From Palleronia rufa (GTDB lineage Bacteria; Pseudomonadota; Alphaproteobacteria; Rhodobacterales; Rhodobacteraceae): 56,493 nt of DNA. Below the pieces are notes generated by a model. That model had not been told where the DNA came from, ran no database searches, and saw only the letters and a program-made list of their open reading frames with translations. A program made the translations under genes and the position numbers. The stretch spans positions 20,732-77,224 of the forward strand of contig NZ_JQEY01000002.1 in NCBI RefSeq assembly GCF_000743715.1. Direction: 5' to 3'. Positions 55,348 to 56,493 of the stretch are shown in pieces. Position 1 is the stretch's first letter, and every line of letters begins with the position of its first letter.

Positions 55348-56062
55348 TCAGAAGAGATACTTTATTGGCGTAAAGTTCTTAGGTAAGGAAATGCTGGGAA
55401 TTACGGATTTGCGGGATTGTATCTCTTGTTCACGCTTCACGTCTTGATCGGTCCAGTGGGTTACCTCCTTCAAGAGTTCGTATTGCTCTCTATCTTGTGC
55501 TTGCCCGTACGCAGCGTGAACATCTAAGATGCCAGCGTCCTGCGCCATTGCTATATCCTTCATTTCACTGTCGCCGAGATAAACAACTTGATCAGATGAA
55601 GCTCCGACTTCATTGATTATAGAGGCAAGAATATGTGGGTTCGGCTTGAGTTCATTCTCTGGTGTGAAGCGATGCTTAGTAATAGCAAACTCGTAATGAC
55701 TAGGATTATAAAGCCGAAGGTTTTCTCTTTCAATCTCGGTCAATGCATGATCAGGCGGTGAGTAAAGAAAATCAAATATCTGGTCTAATCCTAGCTTTCT
55801 GAACCGGTAACTTGTATAAAACGCTTTTGACTCTGTGTACGCTACGAGAACCACGCCCTTCTTTCTAAGGTCCTTCAAGGTTTCAGAGACTCCCGGATAG
55901 AGGGCGAGCGCTTCTTTTCTGGCCTTCCGAAATGCGTAGATTGCGGGGTCAAGGCTTTCTAGAAGTTCAGTTCCGAATTGCTTTTTTAAAGATGGAATTT
56001 CACCTAGGAGTAAAGAATATTCACTAGTACCGTGTTGTTGGTGAACTTTTTTGACCTGGGGA
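55348..56062 (-). pseudogene. HAD-family hydrolase cut at its 5' end by an IS5 element
   Basis: The frame holds most of a haloacid dehalogenase-like hydrolase: a helical cap (HQQHGTSEYSLLLGEIP), the phrase LYPGVSETLKDLRKKGVVLVAYT with motif II, KPNPHIL with the motif III Lys, and GDSEMKDIAMAQDAG with motif IV acids. Motif I, the nucleophile Asp pair, is missing. Sequence upstream of about 56062 is the end of an IS5 element, and the open frame runs into it without a start codon, so an insertion removed the first roughly 40 residues. A TTG at 55878 is too late to restore activity. The DNA is AT-rich like the adjacent three-span gene. Confidence 0.78.
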
Positions 56063-56493
56063 GGCTCTGTTGCACAAATCCGGTGAGGGATTCATGTCGT
56101 GAGTCCAGCGTGGTAGCTGGACGACATGAGCAGACCCACACCGCCAACCTACAAGACCAAGAACTGGCCGGCCTATAATGAAGCGCTCAAGCGCCGTGGC
56201 TCGCTGACGATCTGGTTTGACCCAGAGATGATCTGGGATGCTGCGCCGACCGGCAAACGCGGCCGACAGCCAACCTACAGCGATACCGCCATCCAGACAT
56301 GCCTGACGATGAAGGTTCTGTTTGGCATGGCGTTGCGCCAGACGACCGGGTTCGTCGAGAGCCTGTTGCGTCTGATCGGTTTGAACTGGGCGGTGCCCGA
56401 CTTCAGCACGCTATCGCGCCGCCAGAAAACGCTGGCCGTGAACATCCCGTATCGTGGCTCCAACGGCCCAGTGCATCTCCTGATCGATAGCAC
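56063..56493 (+). mobile_element. IS5-family insertion sequence, left end, cut by the window edge
   Basis: The element appears to begin near GGCTCTGTTGCACAAATC at 56063, a left-end sequence typical of IS5-type elements in this group, and contains the start of its transposase at 56126. The other inverted repeat and the target duplication lie beyond the window, so the boundary is approximate by a few bases. It interrupts a HAD gene. Confidence 0.8.
56126..56493 (+). CDS. IS5-family transposase, N-terminal part
   Basis: About 122 residues are present, starting MSRPTPPTYKTKNWPAYNE at ATG 56126. KRRGSLTIWFDPEMIWDA, GRQPTYSDTAIQTCLTMK and FVESLLRLIGLNWAVPDFS match the N-terminal half of IS5-type DDE transposases. 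The catalytic Asp, Asp and Glu residues are past the edge, so activity cannot be judged. The frame is intact up to the end of the window. Confidence 0.9.
   Translation, partial: MSRPTPPTYKTKNWPAYNEALKRRGSLTIWFDPEMIWDAAPTGKRGRQPTYSDTAIQTCLTMKVLFGMALRQTTGFVESLLRLIGLNWAVPDFSTLSRRQKTLAVNIPYRGSNGPVHLLIDS

Overview
The window is GC-rich, densely coded chromosomal DNA that looks like a member of the Rhodobacterales (Roseobacter/Paracoccus-type Alphaproteobacteria). Evidence for this is gene content rather than any marker: the helicase - S4 protein - ferredoxin - CarD row, the YfgM-like - BamB-like - Der row, ppiD directly before trpE, a Hint-domain protein of the type common in that group, and a cytochrome-fused urate oxidase. 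Both edges lie inside insertion sequences (IS630 family at the left, IS5 family at the right), so the window may be bounded by repeats.

Layout. 1-540: truncated IS630 element with a -1 frameshift site. 684-4695: trpE, a PpiD-like chaperone and a Ysc84-domain lipoprotein. 5093-12130: a compact eight-gene minus-strand operon (polyamine-type ABC importer, Asp/Glu/hydantoin-type racemase, GNAT, NTF2-like protein, PuuE-like deacetylase-fold hydrolase). 12592-13710: a DcaP-like porin. 13870-20043: a purine-catabolic cluster: urate oxidase PuuD, a LysR regulator, 5-hydroxyisourate hydrolase, a fused allantoinase/OHCU decarboxylase, ureidoglycolate lyase and an NCS2 purine permease. 20449-25506: mixed genes including a DsbA-type oxidoreductase, an Anbu proteasome-like peptidase, a lipase-like hydrolase with an SCP2 protein, and an outer-membrane barrel. 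25577-33611: Suv3-like RNA helicase, S4 protein, Hint protein, ferredoxin, CarD and a Kef-type antiporter. 33726-39466: a very long GspL/PilM-like plus PilP/GspC-like single-chain protein, a SIMPL protein, O-acetylhomoserine sulfhydrylase and a VOC protein. 39463-41631: trpG-trpD and a DUF421 protein. 41954-54063: LOG protein, Atm1-type ABC exporter, a frameshifted lysE, an RND efflux pair, then YfgM-like, BamB-like and Der. 54128-56493: a TspO-like membrane protein, an AT-rich two-gene islet whose HAD gene is cut by an IS5 element.

How the genes work together. The clearest pathway is urate to ureidoglycolate/glyoxylate: NCS2 uptake, PuuD oxidation feeding electrons to a fused c-type heme, HIU hydrolysis, OHCU decarboxylation and allantoin ring opening in one polypeptide, and ureidoglycolate cleavage. 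The allantoate-to-ureidoglycolate step is not in the window. The neighbouring ABC operon encodes a PuuE paralogue plus a racemase of the allantoin/hydantoin racemase superfamily, so it may import and process a related cyclic ureide or amide; this is inference.

The tryptophan genes are split: trpE lies about 39 kb from trpGD and trpC is not seen. No tRNA, rRNA or CRISPR array was recognised. The points most worth checking are the eight-gene operon, the GspL-PilP-like single-chain protein, the isolated Anbu peptidase and the AT-rich 3TM/HAD islet.
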